Assembly (NCBI RefSeq): GCF_001983935.1
Contig: NZ_CP017641.1
Span: forward strand, 4,030,001 to 4,094,000
DNA length: 64,000 nt
Source: Fuerstiella marisgermanici
GTDB taxonomy: Bacteria > Planctomycetota > Planctomycetia > Planctomycetales > Planctomycetaceae
Direction of reading: 5' to 3'
The translations under genes and the position numbers were made by a program. Shown here piece after piece: positions 7,502 to 16,254 of the stretch. Every line of letters starts with the position of its first letter. The stretch's first letter is position 1. Below the pieces are notes generated by a model, which did not search any database, was not told the DNA's origin, and was given only the letters and a program-made list of their open reading frames with translations.

Positions 7502-9676
7502 GTGACTGATAATCCGCTACTTCATCCGGAAAAGAATGAGCTGGTCGCATTCGGGCTGGGCAAGCTTGAATCAGACGAAGCGACCCGGATCGAGACGCAT
7601 CTTGGAGAGTGCAAAGCCTGTTGCGAGACGCTGCTCGATCTCAAAGACGATACGTTCGTGGAATTGGTTCGCAACTCACCGGAACCGAAGCAAGGTACGA
7701 AGTGCGCGAAAGACTCCGTGAGTTCTGAATTGACGGAACCAGTGGACAGTGTTGCGACGGACGAATCGATCTCCGCCGCGACGATGCTGGTGGAGTCGGG
7801 AATTCCACGTGTTCCGGCCGATTTACCGGCTCAGCTTAAAGATCATCCGCGATACCGCATCATCGAGCTGATTGGCAAGGGGGGAATGGGAGATGTCTAC
7901 AAAGCCCGGCACCGACTCATGGATCGCCTGGTTGCTCTTAAACTCATTAACCAGGACCTCGTTAAGAACACCCAGGCAGTCGAGCGATTCCGTCGTGAAG
8001 TTCGAGCGGCCGCCAGCCTGACCCATCCGAACATTGTGACGTCCTATGATGCCGAAAAGGCTGGAGACGTTCACTTTCTGGTCATGGAGTTTGTAGACGG
8101 AACGGATTTGTCTAGCGTTGTCCAGAAACAAGGTCCGCTTCCAATCGCCCGAGCCTGCGACTGCATTCGGCAGGCGGCCAACGGGTTGCAGCATGCTCAT
8201 GAAATGGGCATGGTCCACCGAGACATCAAGCCACACAACCTGATGCTGAGCGAAAGTGGTCAGGTAAGCGTTTTGGACTTTGGATTGGCTGGCTTCGCTG
8301 CTGAGTCCGTTCTGCTGGTAGCGGAACCTGACGGCGATACTCCGCGATTAGGGTCTGTTTCGATGCACCTGACGGCGGTGGGCAGTGTGATGGGAACTCC
8401 CGACTACATTGCGCCGGAGCAGGTCCGTGATGCTCATTCGGCCGACATTCGCGCGGATATTTACAGTCTCGGCTGCACGCTTTGTTACCTGTTAACGGGT
8501 AAGCCTCCTTTCAGTGCCGACTCGGTTGTCAATAAACTCAAGGCACATGAGCGTCAACAGCCGCCCGCGCTCCAGGAATTGCGAGACGACGTTCCGGCGG
8601 AGCTCGCCGATATCGTCACGCGGATGATGGCCAGGAATCCGGACGATCGTTTTCAAACGCCGGCCGAAGTAGCGAAGGCACTCGACCCGTTTGCGGATTC
8701 TCAGTTGGCCACTATGTCGAACGCGAATCATGCCAAAACGAAGAAGCCCCTTGCGATTGCTGCTGGCTTGCTCTCGCTCGCTCTGTGCGCGGTCATTTTT
8801 ATTGTCACTGACCGTGGACGGCTGGAAATCCACTCAACTGTTGATGGTGTCCAAGTAACCGTCACCCAAAACGACGGCGAGGTGCGGGTGCTTGAACCGA
8901 GCACAGGCACGACTGTGTACTGGCTGCCGTCTGGCGAGTATCGGATCGCACCAAAAGGGAACGCCCAGGTAACGCTGGACGCCAAACGCGTCTCGGTAAC
9001 GCGGTTCGGTCGCAAGATCCTGACAATCACCGTCCAACCGATTGCCAACGCGACCGAGCGAAATCGCTTGCAAGGCGTCCGGAGCGGCGCGTCAGGTCGG
9101 CAAACGGGTATCCTGACGAATCCGCCGTCTGTGCCACTCGGTGGACTCCCCGTCGGACGGAACCTGATTGCGGATCCGTCACTGGAAGACACTCCGACCG
9201 GCTCGCTGCCGAAGACCTGGTCTGCGTGGCTCGACGACGGTCCTGATTTTAAGTGCGAAGTCGTGGAAGGCGGAGTGACCGGCAATCACTGCCTGCAGAT
9301 TTCCGGCAAGGGCACGCGCGGAGTCGTGTTCTGCACGAGTAGGCCGATGGATCGCACGAAGCGGTACGCACTCAAAGGCCGTGTGAAAGTGGAGGGCGAC
9401 GCCGCCACGTGGGCGGTCATCAAAATCAACTACTTCAACAAGACTGGATGGCTCGGCGTGGATGACCGCGTCGGTGTGTCGTCAAAGAAGTCGGGCTGGC
9501 AGTTCTTCGAAAAGACCGACAGGGCTGACGACTATCCAGAAGCAACGCTGATGGTGCCGACCTGTCATATCGAAGGAAACGGCACGGCGTGGTTCGACGA
9601 TCTGGAACTTGTTGCCTACGACCGTGGCGAATTGCCCGCCGACTTTGACGAGCAACACGGCAAGAACAACCGATAG
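7502..9676 (+). CDS. Membrane Ser/Thr protein kinase with zinc anti-sigma-like N-terminus
   Basis: A 724-residue protein with a GTG start after GGAGAG. Residues 33-40 carry an HX3CX2C motif (HLGECKAC), the signature of zinc-binding anti-sigma domains. The Hanks-type kinase domain follows: glycine loop GKGGMGDVY near 126, VALKLI lysine near 148, HRDIKPHN near 239, DFGLAG near 259, GTPDYIAPEQ near 300. A single membrane helix lies at about 415-436 (LAIAAGLLSLALCAVIFIV), then an external part with a CBM-like jelly-roll segment (NLIADPSLEDTPTG) at 555-715. All catalytic motifs are intact. The 188-base gap from the sigma gene suggests one regulatory unit: external ligand, kinase, sigma factor. Confidence 0.93.
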   Translation: MTDNPLLHPEKNELVAFGLGKLESDEATRIETHLGECKACCETLLDLKDDTFVELVRNSPEPKQGTKCAKDSVSSELTEPVDSVATDESISAATMLVESGIPRVPADLPAQLKDHPRYRIIELIGKGGMGDVYKARHRLMDRLVALKLINQDLVKNTQAVERFRREVRAAASLTHPNIVTSYDAEKAGDVHFLVMEFVDGTDLSSVVQKQGPLPIARACDCIRQAANGLQHAHEMGMVHRDIKPHNLMLSESGQVSVLDFGLAGFAAESVLLVAEPDGDTPRLGSVSMHLTAVGSVMGTPDYIAPEQVRDAHSADIRADIYSLGCTLCYLLTGKPPFSADSVVNKLKAHERQQPPALQELRDDVPAELADIVTRMMARNPDDRFQTPAEVAKALDPFADSQLATMSNANHAKTKKPLAIAAGLLSLALCAVIFIVTDRGRLEIHSTVDGVQVTVTQNDGEVRVLEPSTGTTVYWLPSGEYRIAPKGNAQVTLDAKRVSVTRFGRKILTITVQPIANATERNRLQGVRSGASGRQTGILTNPPSVPLGGLPVGRNLIADPSLEDTPTGSLPKTWSAWLDDGPDFKCEVVEGGVTGNHCLQISGKGTRGVVFCTSRPMDRTKRYALKGRVKVEGDAATWAVIKINYFNKTGWLGVDDRVGVSSKKSGWQFFEKTDRADDYPEATLMVPTCHIEGNGTAWFDDLELVAYDRGELPADFDEQHGKNNR

Positions 9677-9719
9677 TGAGCACTGAATTCAGAGTCCCTC
9701 ATTCACAAGGAAACCAAAC

Positions 9720-11177
9720 ATGATCTCAAGACTTTCCATAGTTCTCGTTTGCGCGTCGTTTGTCGTCGGCAGTGTTCCGACAAATGCGGATGAGGAGGAC
9801 AGCCGCGATGTGCTTGGCCGGTTCGTCGGAGTTTGGAAAATCAGTGCAACGGCAAAGCCCGCGATATGGGCTCCCGAGGGTGGCGAGATCGCCGAGCAGG
9901 AAAGCGCCGTGTGGGCTTTGAAAAAGCGGCTCTTTGTGAGCAGAACTGTCAATCAGACGCAGAAAAAGAAAGCGTTGTGGATTACGACCTACGATCCAAA
10001 GCAAAACGTCTATCCAGTTTTTGGATTCGATTCCAAGGGGCTGTTGGGCGCCGAGTGGCGACACACCTGGGACGCGTCGGTCAACAAATTGGCGGGTCGA
10101 GCGACCGACTTGCAGCCCGGATGGACCAGCGCAGGGCAGAACCGCCTTACCGACGCTGATACCAATGTTCTCGATTATTGGATCAAGAACGAACACGGCG
10201 AGTTGATGTTGCACCACATCGGCAAGAAGGAACGCCAGCCAGCCAATAGCGAGGCGGCAGTCGTCGCCGCCTGGCTGAAGAACGATCCAGCGGGTGATCG
10301 CCCCGCAGAGTTGAAGGTTCTTGAGCGGATGATCGGGACCTGGGATGTAGTCGAGATCCATAAACCCGCCGTTTGGACAACAGAAGGTGGTCGTGTCACA
10401 GCCAAGATAACGCGCAAATGGATTTTGAATGGGCGGCTTATGATGGATACGTCGATCCACTCCGACGGCACGGAAGGCATCAATCTCCGCAGTTTCGATC
10501 CACAAAGCAAAGCTTATCGAAGTTGGTGGTTCAATTCCGAGGGCCACCGCAATACAGCAACGGGAAGTTGGAACGAAAAGTCACAGACGATTTCGTGGGT
10601 ATCTAAGTTGGATGACGGCAAAACAATGCACTTCTCGATCCGCTTTCCCAATCGGAATCAAGAGGTCGTGGATTTAAAAGTCACCGACGCCGACGGCAAG
10701 GTCTACTTCGACATGGATTCCATCGTGACGCGGCGATCAACGGCCGACAAGAAGCCAAAACCCGACGCCAACAGATCAAAGTCCACCGACCAAAGCAGGA
10801 TTCAAGGTACGTGGGGTGCAACTCAGTACGTGCAAAACGGTCAAGGGGCTGGCGAAGCACCGATCGCACCAGAAGACTCCGCAATTCGGTTTGCGTTCAA
10901 AGGAAACGAGTTCCTTCTACTCGCCAGTGGAAATGCAGGAAAGACACCCAAAGGCACTTTCAATCTGGGTTCCAGCGGGCAGGAGAAAACCATCGATCTC
11001 ATTTTCCCGCCAGCGTCGAACGGGGCTAAGAAACAAACGATGTCCGGCATCTACGAGTTCGACGGCGAGACGCTGAAGATTACCTATGCGACAGATGGTG
11101 CAAGACGCCCAGCCGACTTCAAATCCAACAGAGGCTCGAAACACATCGCGATCGTCTTCAAGCGAATCAAGGAATAA
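9720..11177 (+). CDS. Secreted protein with two DUF1579-like domains and a TIGR03067-like C-terminus
   Basis: 485 residues. A signal peptide (MISRLSIVLVCASFVVGSVP) is followed by two related lipocalin-like beta domains, each with a VWK/TW opening and an IWAPEGGEI or VWTTEGGRV element (residues about 25-170 and 190-340). A charged linker (DKKPKPDANRSK) leads to a C-terminal domain (360-485) starting SRIQGTWGATQY and ending KHIAIVFKRIKE, the layout of the planctomycete TIGR03067 domain. The function of these domains is unknown; binding of small hydrophobic ligands or polymers is plausible by fold only. It lies 43 bases after the kinase and may be co-expressed. Confidence 0.75.
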   Translation: MISRLSIVLVCASFVVGSVPTNADEEDSRDVLGRFVGVWKISATAKPAIWAPEGGEIAEQESAVWALKKRLFVSRTVNQTQKKKALWITTYDPKQNVYPVFGFDSKGLLGAEWRHTWDASVNKLAGRATDLQPGWTSAGQNRLTDADTNVLDYWIKNEHGELMLHHIGKKERQPANSEAAVVAAWLKNDPAGDRPAELKVLERMIGTWDVVEIHKPAVWTTEGGRVTAKITRKWILNGRLMMDTSIHSDGTEGINLRSFDPQSKAYRSWWFNSEGHRNTATGSWNEKSQTISWVSKLDDGKTMHFSIRFPNRNQEVVDLKVTDADGKVYFDMDSIVTRRSTADKKPKPDANRSKSTDQSRIQGTWGATQYVQNGQGAGEAPIAPEDSAIRFAFKGNEFLLLASGNAGKTPKGTFNLGSSGQEKTIDLIFPPASNGAKKQTMSGIYEFDGETLKITYATDGARRPADFKSNRGSKHIAIVFKRIKE

Positions 11178-11182
11178 CACGG

Positions 11183-11491
11183 GTGATCGAGACGTCAAAA
11201 ACAAATCGCTCGGGTCTGTCGCCCGCGATTTATGGCACTGCCTCATTTATCGCGGCGTGTCTCGCGTGGGCCAGTGTCTGGTTGCTCTTCAACATGGGCC
11301 CAGACGGTATCCTGAACAACAGACTGTTCGAGGCTGTCGCCATCGGTCTTCTTCCACTGTTCGGATTTGTTTGTGGTCTGGTCGGCATCGGCACGGGATT
11401 CAAACACAAGAACTGGCTCGCAATCGCAACCGGTTCAATCGGCCTTGGCATGATCGGCTTCGAAGCATGGTTCCTCTTAACGAATCGGTGA
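11183..11491 (+). CDS. Small membrane protein, three helices
   Basis: 102 residues, GTG start 5 bases after the previous gene. Three hydrophobic helices are visible: GTASFIAACLAWASVWLLF, AVAIGLLPLFGFVCGLVGIG and the final NWLAIATGSIGLGMIGFEAW. No family is recognised. It is the first of five consecutive small membrane proteins to 12992 in the same direction. Confidence 0.6.
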   Translation: MIETSKTNRSGLSPAIYGTASFIAACLAWASVWLLFNMGPDGILNNRLFEAVAIGLLPLFGFVCGLVGIGTGFKHKNWLAIATGSIGLGMIGFEAWFLLTNR

Positions 11492-11527
11492 AGCAATGGC
11501 GGCAATACGCAACGAAGGTCCATGCTC

Positions 11528-11791
11528 ATGAGCGATAAGCCGCCAGTTCTACTGATGCTGCTGCGAGCGACATTTGTCTTTGGCCCCACGGTTTTGTTAC
11601 TCGCCCTCTTTTTCGCACTCGCGGCCTGGCCGGAAAGTCCGTGGGTGCGGGTGTGGCAGATCGCGCTGACCAGTCTTTCATTAGCAGCATTCGTTGCTTT
11701 CTTTGCAACAAGGTCCAGTCGCAAACGACTCAAACGACAGTTGATCGACGAATCGTCGTCCAACAATCAGGAAACGGACACAAGCACGTGA
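11528..11791 (+). CDS. Small membrane protein, two helices
   Basis: 87 residues from ATG 11528 (MSDKPPVLLML); an ATG at 11522 is also in frame. Two hydrophobic segments (TFVFGPTVLLLALFFALAAW and IALTSLSLAAFVAFFAT) are followed by a basic and then Ser/Thr/Asn-rich tail. Its stop overlaps the GTG of the next gene (GTGA), indicating translational coupling. Confidence 0.6.
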   Translation: MSDKPPVLLMLLRATFVFGPTVLLLALFFALAAWPESPWVRVWQIALTSLSLAAFVAFFATRSSRKRLKRQLIDESSSNNQETDTST

Positions 11792-12156
11792 ACGCCCCAG
11801 ATAAGACAGAACGATCGCTCGCAGTAAAGGCCTCATGGATTTCATTCGGCCTGATTATTGGATGCGTGTGCGCCTTTCTCTGTTTTTCTGTGATCGACGA
11901 AACGTTCCGGTTCGCTCATACACGCCACGGAGTGCTGACTGGGTTTCTGCCTCGCACCGCACTCTGGCTAATCTGGGCTGGCACCGGTCTGGCCGTTATC
12001 ACGGGACTCGGAAGCCTCGTCCTCATCCGCCGACCGGATATCACATCAAAGGCAATCATAGGGATCGTCGCGAGGAGCCTGATTGGCATCATTGTTGGCC
12101 TGTTCGGGTGTGTGGTGATGTGGTTGATCGTTGGCCATCACGTGATCGGTTTCTAA
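11788..12156 (+). CDS. Small membrane protein, three helices
   Basis: 122 residues from GTG 11788, which overlaps the stop of the preceding gene as GTGA. Helices: ASWISFGLIIGCVCAFLCFS, TALWLIWAGTGLAVITGLGS and IVGLFGCVVMWLIVGHHVIG. The longer in-frame extension upstream overlaps the preceding gene and reads as non-coding. No recognised family. Confidence 0.6.
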   Translation: MNAPDKTERSLAVKASWISFGLIIGCVCAFLCFSVIDETFRFAHTRHGVLTGFLPRTALWLIWAGTGLAVITGLGSLVLIRRPDITSKAIIGIVARSLIGIIVGLFGCVVMWLIVGHHVIGF

Positions 12157-12240
12157 CGAAATCAAAGAAAAGAGCCGGTGCATTTCAAACTCGCGCATAG
12201 GCAGAGTTCGACGAATCAGTACGATTGAGAGAGCGTCACA

Positions 12241-12573
12241 ATGGGCCTGGGCCTGATCCCCATCTACATGTCGATTCTCGTCATCGCCCTGTGCGGCCTG
12301 GCGGCGCTCGTCGGTGGCATGCTGCTGATCTCCAGTGAGTCGCGCGACACCGGCCGAGTCGTGCTTCGCGTTTCCGGAATCGCCCTGCTGACGGGGCTGG
12401 TGTTCACCTGGGCTGGTGTGTTCGTGTGCAGAATTTTGTGGCATACCGTCGGTGATCGCGTGGCAGTCATCGCACTCTGGGCCAGCGGCCCCGTGGGAAT
12501 TCTCTTCTCAGTCGTGTGGCACAGCCTGCACCTGCCGATTGCACGAACCCAAGAACCAAAGGACAACGCCTGA
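12241..12573 (+). CDS. Small membrane protein, three helices
   Basis: 110 residues starting MGLGLIPIYMSILVIALCGL. Three membrane segments are visible, the first beginning at the N-terminus. There is no recognised domain. Its TGA overlaps the ATG of the next gene (TGATG), a coupling signal. Confidence 0.6.
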   Translation: MGLGLIPIYMSILVIALCGLAALVGGMLLISSESRDTGRVVLRVSGIALLTGLVFTWAGVFVCRILWHTVGDRVAVIALWASGPVGILFSVVWHSLHLPIARTQEPKDNA

Positions 12574-12992
12574 TGGATCCTGCCCAATACGAAGCCCATC
12601 TGTGGGGGCAGATGATGAAGACGATGGGGCTACTGATCATTGCATATCTGCCGCTTCAGATCGGCTCGATTTTAATCGTCAGACATTGGGCGGCTCGGCT
12701 GGCGGCCGGTTTACCGATCATCCTAATGCTGCCCATGATGTTTAAAGGATTCCAAACCGACACTTATCAGGACGGCAGTCTCTTTGGCATCGGCCTACTG
12801 GTCGTAACCGTACCTATGATGTTCTACCTGGCGGTCATCTTCTTCGCCGGGCTGTCGATTCGATCGGCAAACGCAAATAGGTCGGACCACGGCGAGACAA
12901 CAAGCAGAAACAGAAAACGACTGGCCCTCAGTCTGCTGACCCTTGCCGCGATCGTCCTGATCCTGGCCATTTTCATGCTGACACCTAGGTGA
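12573..12992 (+). CDS. Small membrane protein, four helices
   Basis: 139 residues from ATG 12573 (MDPAQYEAHLWGQMMKTMG). Hydrophobic segments at about 17-35, 42-60, 70-95 and 118-136. Start chosen because it overlaps the upstream stop; the upstream in-frame extension overlaps the previous gene. Function not recognised. Last of the small-membrane-protein series. Confidence 0.6.
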   Translation: MDPAQYEAHLWGQMMKTMGLLIIAYLPLQIGSILIVRHWAARLAAGLPIILMLPMMFKGFQTDTYQDGSLFGIGLLVVTVPMMFYLAVIFFAGLSIRSANANRSDHGETTSRNRKRLALSLLTLAAIVLILAIFMLTPR

Positions 12993-13323
12993 CCGCATTG
13001 AGCATACCTCGACAAACATGACCTAAACCGGAGACCTGGCCAGCTACGAACGCCAGCGCTACTGGTGTTCGTGGTAGTCGTCGGCCCAGGATATGATTGG
13101 CTCGGCTTAAGTATGCAACGAGCAAAACAAACTGGGAGCGATTTGCAATGATGACTTCGTCGTATCGTTGTGGTTCGGGTCCAGTCTCTAGGACCGTTAA
13201 GGACTCAAACCACGCCCTTTGTTCGTAAGTACCTCTGTGGCAACACGAAAGAACATGCACAATCATCCGTGTAACCCACAGCGAATCGCGTTCTCAAGTC
13301 TGCCCAATCGGCCGTCGTTGTAC

Positions 13324-13411
13324 GACAACGACGAAACCCTCGGCCACTAGACAAGTTGTGACCGAGGGTTTTCTGGTTCGAACTGGAAGCTCCCCGAATA
13401 GGACTCGAACC
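13324..13411 (-). repeat. Copy B of the tRNA 3'-end/terminator-like repeat
   Basis: On the minus strand this reads GGTTCGAGTCCTATTCGGGG then AGC, which looks like the T-loop and 3' acceptor strand of a tRNA, followed by a perfect 10-bp hairpin. The 5' part of the tRNA is absent. It is in direct orientation with the degraded copy at 6154-6240. Such truncated tRNA ends are typical remnants of integrase attachment sites. Confidence 0.5.
13334..13371. terminator. Bidirectional hairpin terminator
   Basis: Perfect inverted repeat AAACCCTCGG (13334-13343) and CCGAGGGTTT (13362-13371), with a T run on each strand. It probably served as the terminator of the tRNA whose 3' end remains beside it. Confidence 0.6.
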
Positions 13412-13800
13412 AACGGATTAACTCGTTCTGAAACGCGTGGTGCGGAAGACGGTGATTCTTGCTGTGCAGCATCGCCTGCCCCGGCGCAGTCTCCACACGA
13501 TTCAAGTCAGTTGTGGTGAGCAACAGAATCTGTCATCGGAATGATGACTGCGACTGCGTGGTGCGTTCCCGCTTCGTGACCAAGGTGGGCGCATCATGGG
13601 CGCCCACTCGTTTTCTTGCTGCGTTCAGTCTTGCCACGCCCGACGGCACTTATCATTGGAGCTTATTCACTCTTGGGCTGCACGCTGGAGCGCACAACCG
13701 CCACGGCATTTCGTAACGCAAGCCCGACCGAATAACATTTACAAGCTCGTGATTTCCCAATGCTCACGTGCCCGGTTACCGCGTCGATAGAATTTAGACA

Positions 13801-13830
13801 ATCCCTGCACAGTTAGAGCTGAGCAGGGAT
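13801..13830 (-). terminator. Hairpin downstream of the integrase gene
   Basis: Perfect 8-bp arms ATCCCTGC and GCAGGGAT with a 14-base loop, 20 bases past the integrase stop on the minus strand and followed there by a weak T-rich stretch. It may end integrase transcription or be part of a recombination site. Confidence 0.35.
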
Positions 13831-13850
13831 TCGTGCCGGCCACGACTTGG

Positions 13851-15020
13851 TCACCTTCTTGTTGCGCGGCGAGCTTGGTCCCGCATGTGCTTCGGGCTGT
13901 GAGACAAGTGCTGGTAAACACGCGCCAGCATTGATGGATCCTTATGTCCCATCAGCAATGCGACCGTCAACGGATCGACGCCCCGTTTCAGGGCGTTAGT
14001 TGCCCACGAGTGGCGGAGGGCATACAGCGAATACCTCGGAGCGACCTTGTTGGCCATTCGCTTGAATAGTTTCTCCTTCGCTTCCTGACGCAGTTCGGCA
14101 GGCCGTTTGTGGCGGACGACTCCCTTCTCGCGTTTCGTTGGAGCAAGCGTGTCAATGAACTTAGCGATTTCCTTCTCGCTCGGTTCTTTGCCTTTCTCCT
14201 TCAGAATCGCCTTACCCATCCGAGTCTGAATTCGATCAAAGCAGCAATTCACCGCTTCGGTCTTCCACGCTCGGCCGGACCGATTCCGGAATAACTCGCC
14301 AATTGGGTACTCGTCAACCAAACGACGGCTGATCGACATTGCATCGTCGTTCAAATAGATGATGCGTGGCGACTTTTTCCCTTTGGACTTCTTCGAGGGG
14401 AACACCCAGCGACCATGTTTGACGTCGACCCACTCTGCGACCACTCGCAGCGACTCCTGTGGTCGACAACCGGTTTGGTAAGTCGTCACGAGCAGATCGC
14501 GAAACCGGACATCCGGCACAAACTTGAGCAGTTGTTCGAACTCATCAGCCGGAATGTAGACATCCTTTCGTTCAGCCCCCGGCACGTCGAGCGCCTCAAG
14601 CGGATCACTGTCGATGCGTCCCTGGCGGCGTGCCCAACTCAGACATCGCTTAATGCTGCGGAAGTAGTTCCGACGGGTCGTCTGTGCCACATCGTAGCCA
14701 TCGACCCATTGCTCAACATGATATGGCCTGAGAGCAGAGACTCGCATCTCCGGATACTTCAGAACGAACCGTTGCAACCGATGTCGGTACCATTCGTAAG
14801 TATCCGGGGCTCGATTTTTTTGCGTCCATTCCAGAAACGCATCAATAATCACGATGAGCGATTCTGGGGAAACGTGCTGCTCATGCGGCTTACCCATCAA
14901 CTGATGATACTGCCGAAAAGCTGCGTCCTTGTCCGGGCCAAGATTCACCTGTTTGCGGTTAATCTCGACGTACCAGACGCCGCGGGCCTTCTTGAAGAAA
15001 GGCTTAGGAAAATGTGCCAT
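13851..15020 (-). CDS. Tyrosine recombinase (phage/island integrase)
   Basis: 389 residues from ATG 15020 (MAHFPKPFFKKARGVWYVEI), preceded by a strong GGAGGG site. It has an N-terminal arm-binding region, a SAM-like core-binding domain around residues 75-150, and a catalytic domain with TGCRPQE (first Arg), YALRHSWAT (HXXR-box region), LMGHKDP and the terminal tyrosine in ARVYQHL. All catalytic positions appear present. The frame continues upstream through a tRNA fragment (EVRILPGV), which is an artefact, not protein. A truncated tRNA-Arg end sits about 180 bases upstream, the usual place for an attachment site. Confidence 0.9.
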   Translation of the reverse strand: MAHFPKPFFKKARGVWYVEINRKQVNLGPDKDAAFRQYHQLMGKPHEQHVSPESLIVIIDAFLEWTQKNRAPDTYEWYRHRLQRFVLKYPEMRVSALRPYHVEQWVDGYDVAQTTRRNYFRSIKRCLSWARRQGRIDSDPLEALDVPGAERKDVYIPADEFEQLLKFVPDVRFRDLLVTTYQTGCRPQESLRVVAEWVDVKHGRWVFPSKKSKGKKSPRIIYLNDDAMSISRRLVDEYPIGELFRNRSGRAWKTEAVNCCFDRIQTRMGKAILKEKGKEPSEKEIAKFIDTLAPTKREKGVVRHKRPAELRQEAKEKLFKRMANKVAPRYSLYALRHSWATNALKRGVDPLTVALLMGHKDPSMLARVYQHLSHSPKHMRDQARRATRR

Positions 15021-15202
15021 TGCGAACCCTCCAATCGAATCCAGAAAACGGAAACAACAGAGGCGATGAAAAGTTCGCTTCACGATTCGGACCGGCTGCC
15101 ACCGGCGTCCCAAATCATAATTCAGCCCGACTTCTCGGACAACTTCTCGGACATAGCCGATAATCGAAGTTGCCGAATCGTCGTAAGTCCTTTGGTAGCA
15201 AA

Positions 15203-15249
15203 GTACACCCGGGAGGATTCGAACCTCCAACCCCCGGTTCCGAAGACCG
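15203..15249 (-). tRNA. Truncated tRNA-Arg(TCG) 3' half, probable attachment site
   Basis: On the minus strand the anticodon arm (CCGGT, loop CTTCGGA, ACCGG; anticodon TCG), variable loop, T arm (GGAGG TTCGAAT CCTCC) and 3' acceptor strand CGGGTGT plus A are intact. Upstream there is no matching D arm or 5' acceptor strand, so this is not a functional tRNA. A 3' tRNA fragment next to an integrase gene is the hallmark of an att site made by integration at tRNA-Arg. Confidence 0.75.
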
Positions 15250-15250
15250 G

Positions 15251-15668
15251 GGCGACGTTCGATAACCTGCCTTTAACTTGCTTGATAACTCTTTGATATA
15301 AAACTACTTAGGCGTAGACATCGCCTGACATTCGACTCACCCAACTTCCAGAGTTTTACGTATTTTGCAACGGTTCGCAAGGAATTCTGTACCTCATTCT
15401 GTATCACTTAAGTTACCGCATCAAGGAATGTTAACGGAGGACTAATGCGTTGCTCCGCAACAGAACGGGTGACGTAGATAAATGCATATCGCATTGCACT
15501 TTTACCAAGTGTTCCGTTACGGATGATCAACGCTCTCAGAAGCCGAGACGGTCACTGCTAGATGGCAGTGATTGTCAGCGGTGTGGAGTCGAACGTTAGC
15601 CCCACTAGTCAACCGGCTCTCAATGGCAACGCCGCAATCCTCTCGAACTGATCTCGGACGCTCAAGGG
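15251..15668. other. Intergenic region, nothing recognised
   Basis: No coding frame or RNA gene is supported between the tRNA fragment and the decayed gene tail. Confidence 0.4.
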
Positions 15669-15905
15669 TCAGATGGCATCAATCCAACTCCGGAATTCCT
15701 GCCAAATAGTGATGTCGGTCGGATTGGCGGCTGCTGGTTCCATAACAGCGTTGGGAACGGGGACCGGAGAATCACTTGCGAACAGACCATTGGAGGGATT
15801 CCCAAGGCACGTCGACGTCCCTTTGGAGATGATCAGTGTGAAGCTGTTGGAGGCGACGGAAACACGACGACGGCGTTTGGCTTGGTGACCGAGAACGGTT
15901 CGATC
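15669..15905 (-). pseudogene. Decayed C-terminal tail of a paralogue of the FG-GAP protein
   Basis: The minus strand is open for 79 codons and ends IWQEFRSWIDAI-stop. This is almost the same as the last residues of the FG-GAP protein at 16255-19710 (IWDNFRSWIDAI-stop). No start or upstream domains remain, so this is the leftover of a duplicated gene or a recombined end. Confidence 0.5.
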
Positions 15906-16069
15906 TCAGTGAGTTCCGCCATGACTCGGGCGCTGGCAAAATACTGCCAAATTGCCATCAACTCGACGACTCCCATGAATCGTTCGGGGCAGACAAAATG
16001 CGCTCGGGCGATAAAATCCGAGTAGATTGCGGCGGAGCCCCTGTTCTCAAAAGGTGGTTTCGAAGACGC

Positions 16070-16095
16070 TGTGCGCGGGTCTCCTGCCCCCGCAC
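16070..16095. repeat. 26-bp direct repeat, copy 1
   Basis: Matches 19803-19828 at 25 of 26 positions in direct orientation; core GTCTCCTGCCCCCGCAC. In this copy GTGCG-GGG and CCC-CGCAC can form a short hairpin. The two copies flank the FG-GAP gene. Confidence 0.6.
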
Positions 16096-16254
16096 GTCTG
16101 CGGTTCCGGCATCCATCCACCTCACTCAGAGGCTTCCGCCGGGCATGCCCCGGCCGGAGCCCGCAACACTAACAGTGGAGAATAGTGCAGTGCGCAATCG
16201 TGCCGCCCCAGTTCTTCATGTCACACGATACATCGATGCCAATTCATGCCTGTC

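Larger units (their letters stand above)
12993..13850. other. Long intergenic region holding tRNA-end-like repeat and two hairpins
   Basis: No convincing gene. It contains copy B of the tRNA-end-like repeat (13324-13411) and a short hairpin (13801-13830) beside the integrase 3' end. The rest appears to be non-coding. Confidence 0.5.

Noticed and set aside
9726-10547. 273-codon minus-strand frame
   Set aside because: Opposite a gene with signal peptide and recognisable repeated domains.
15021-15230. 70-residue N-terminal extension of the integrase
   Set aside because: It translates the tRNA T arm and shows no ribosome site; ATG 15020 has GGAGGG upstream.
15203-15249. Functional tRNA-Arg gene
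   Set aside because: The 5' acceptor strand and D arm are missing; only the 3' half is present.
14415-15296. 293-codon plus-strand frame opposite the integrase
   Set aside because: Antisense to a gene with complete catalytic motifs, and its end runs through the tRNA fragment.
15833-16120. 95-codon minus-strand frame after the FG-GAP gene
   Set aside because: Could be part of a decayed gene, but no domain or ribosome site was recognised; only the FRSWIDAI tail nearby is supported.
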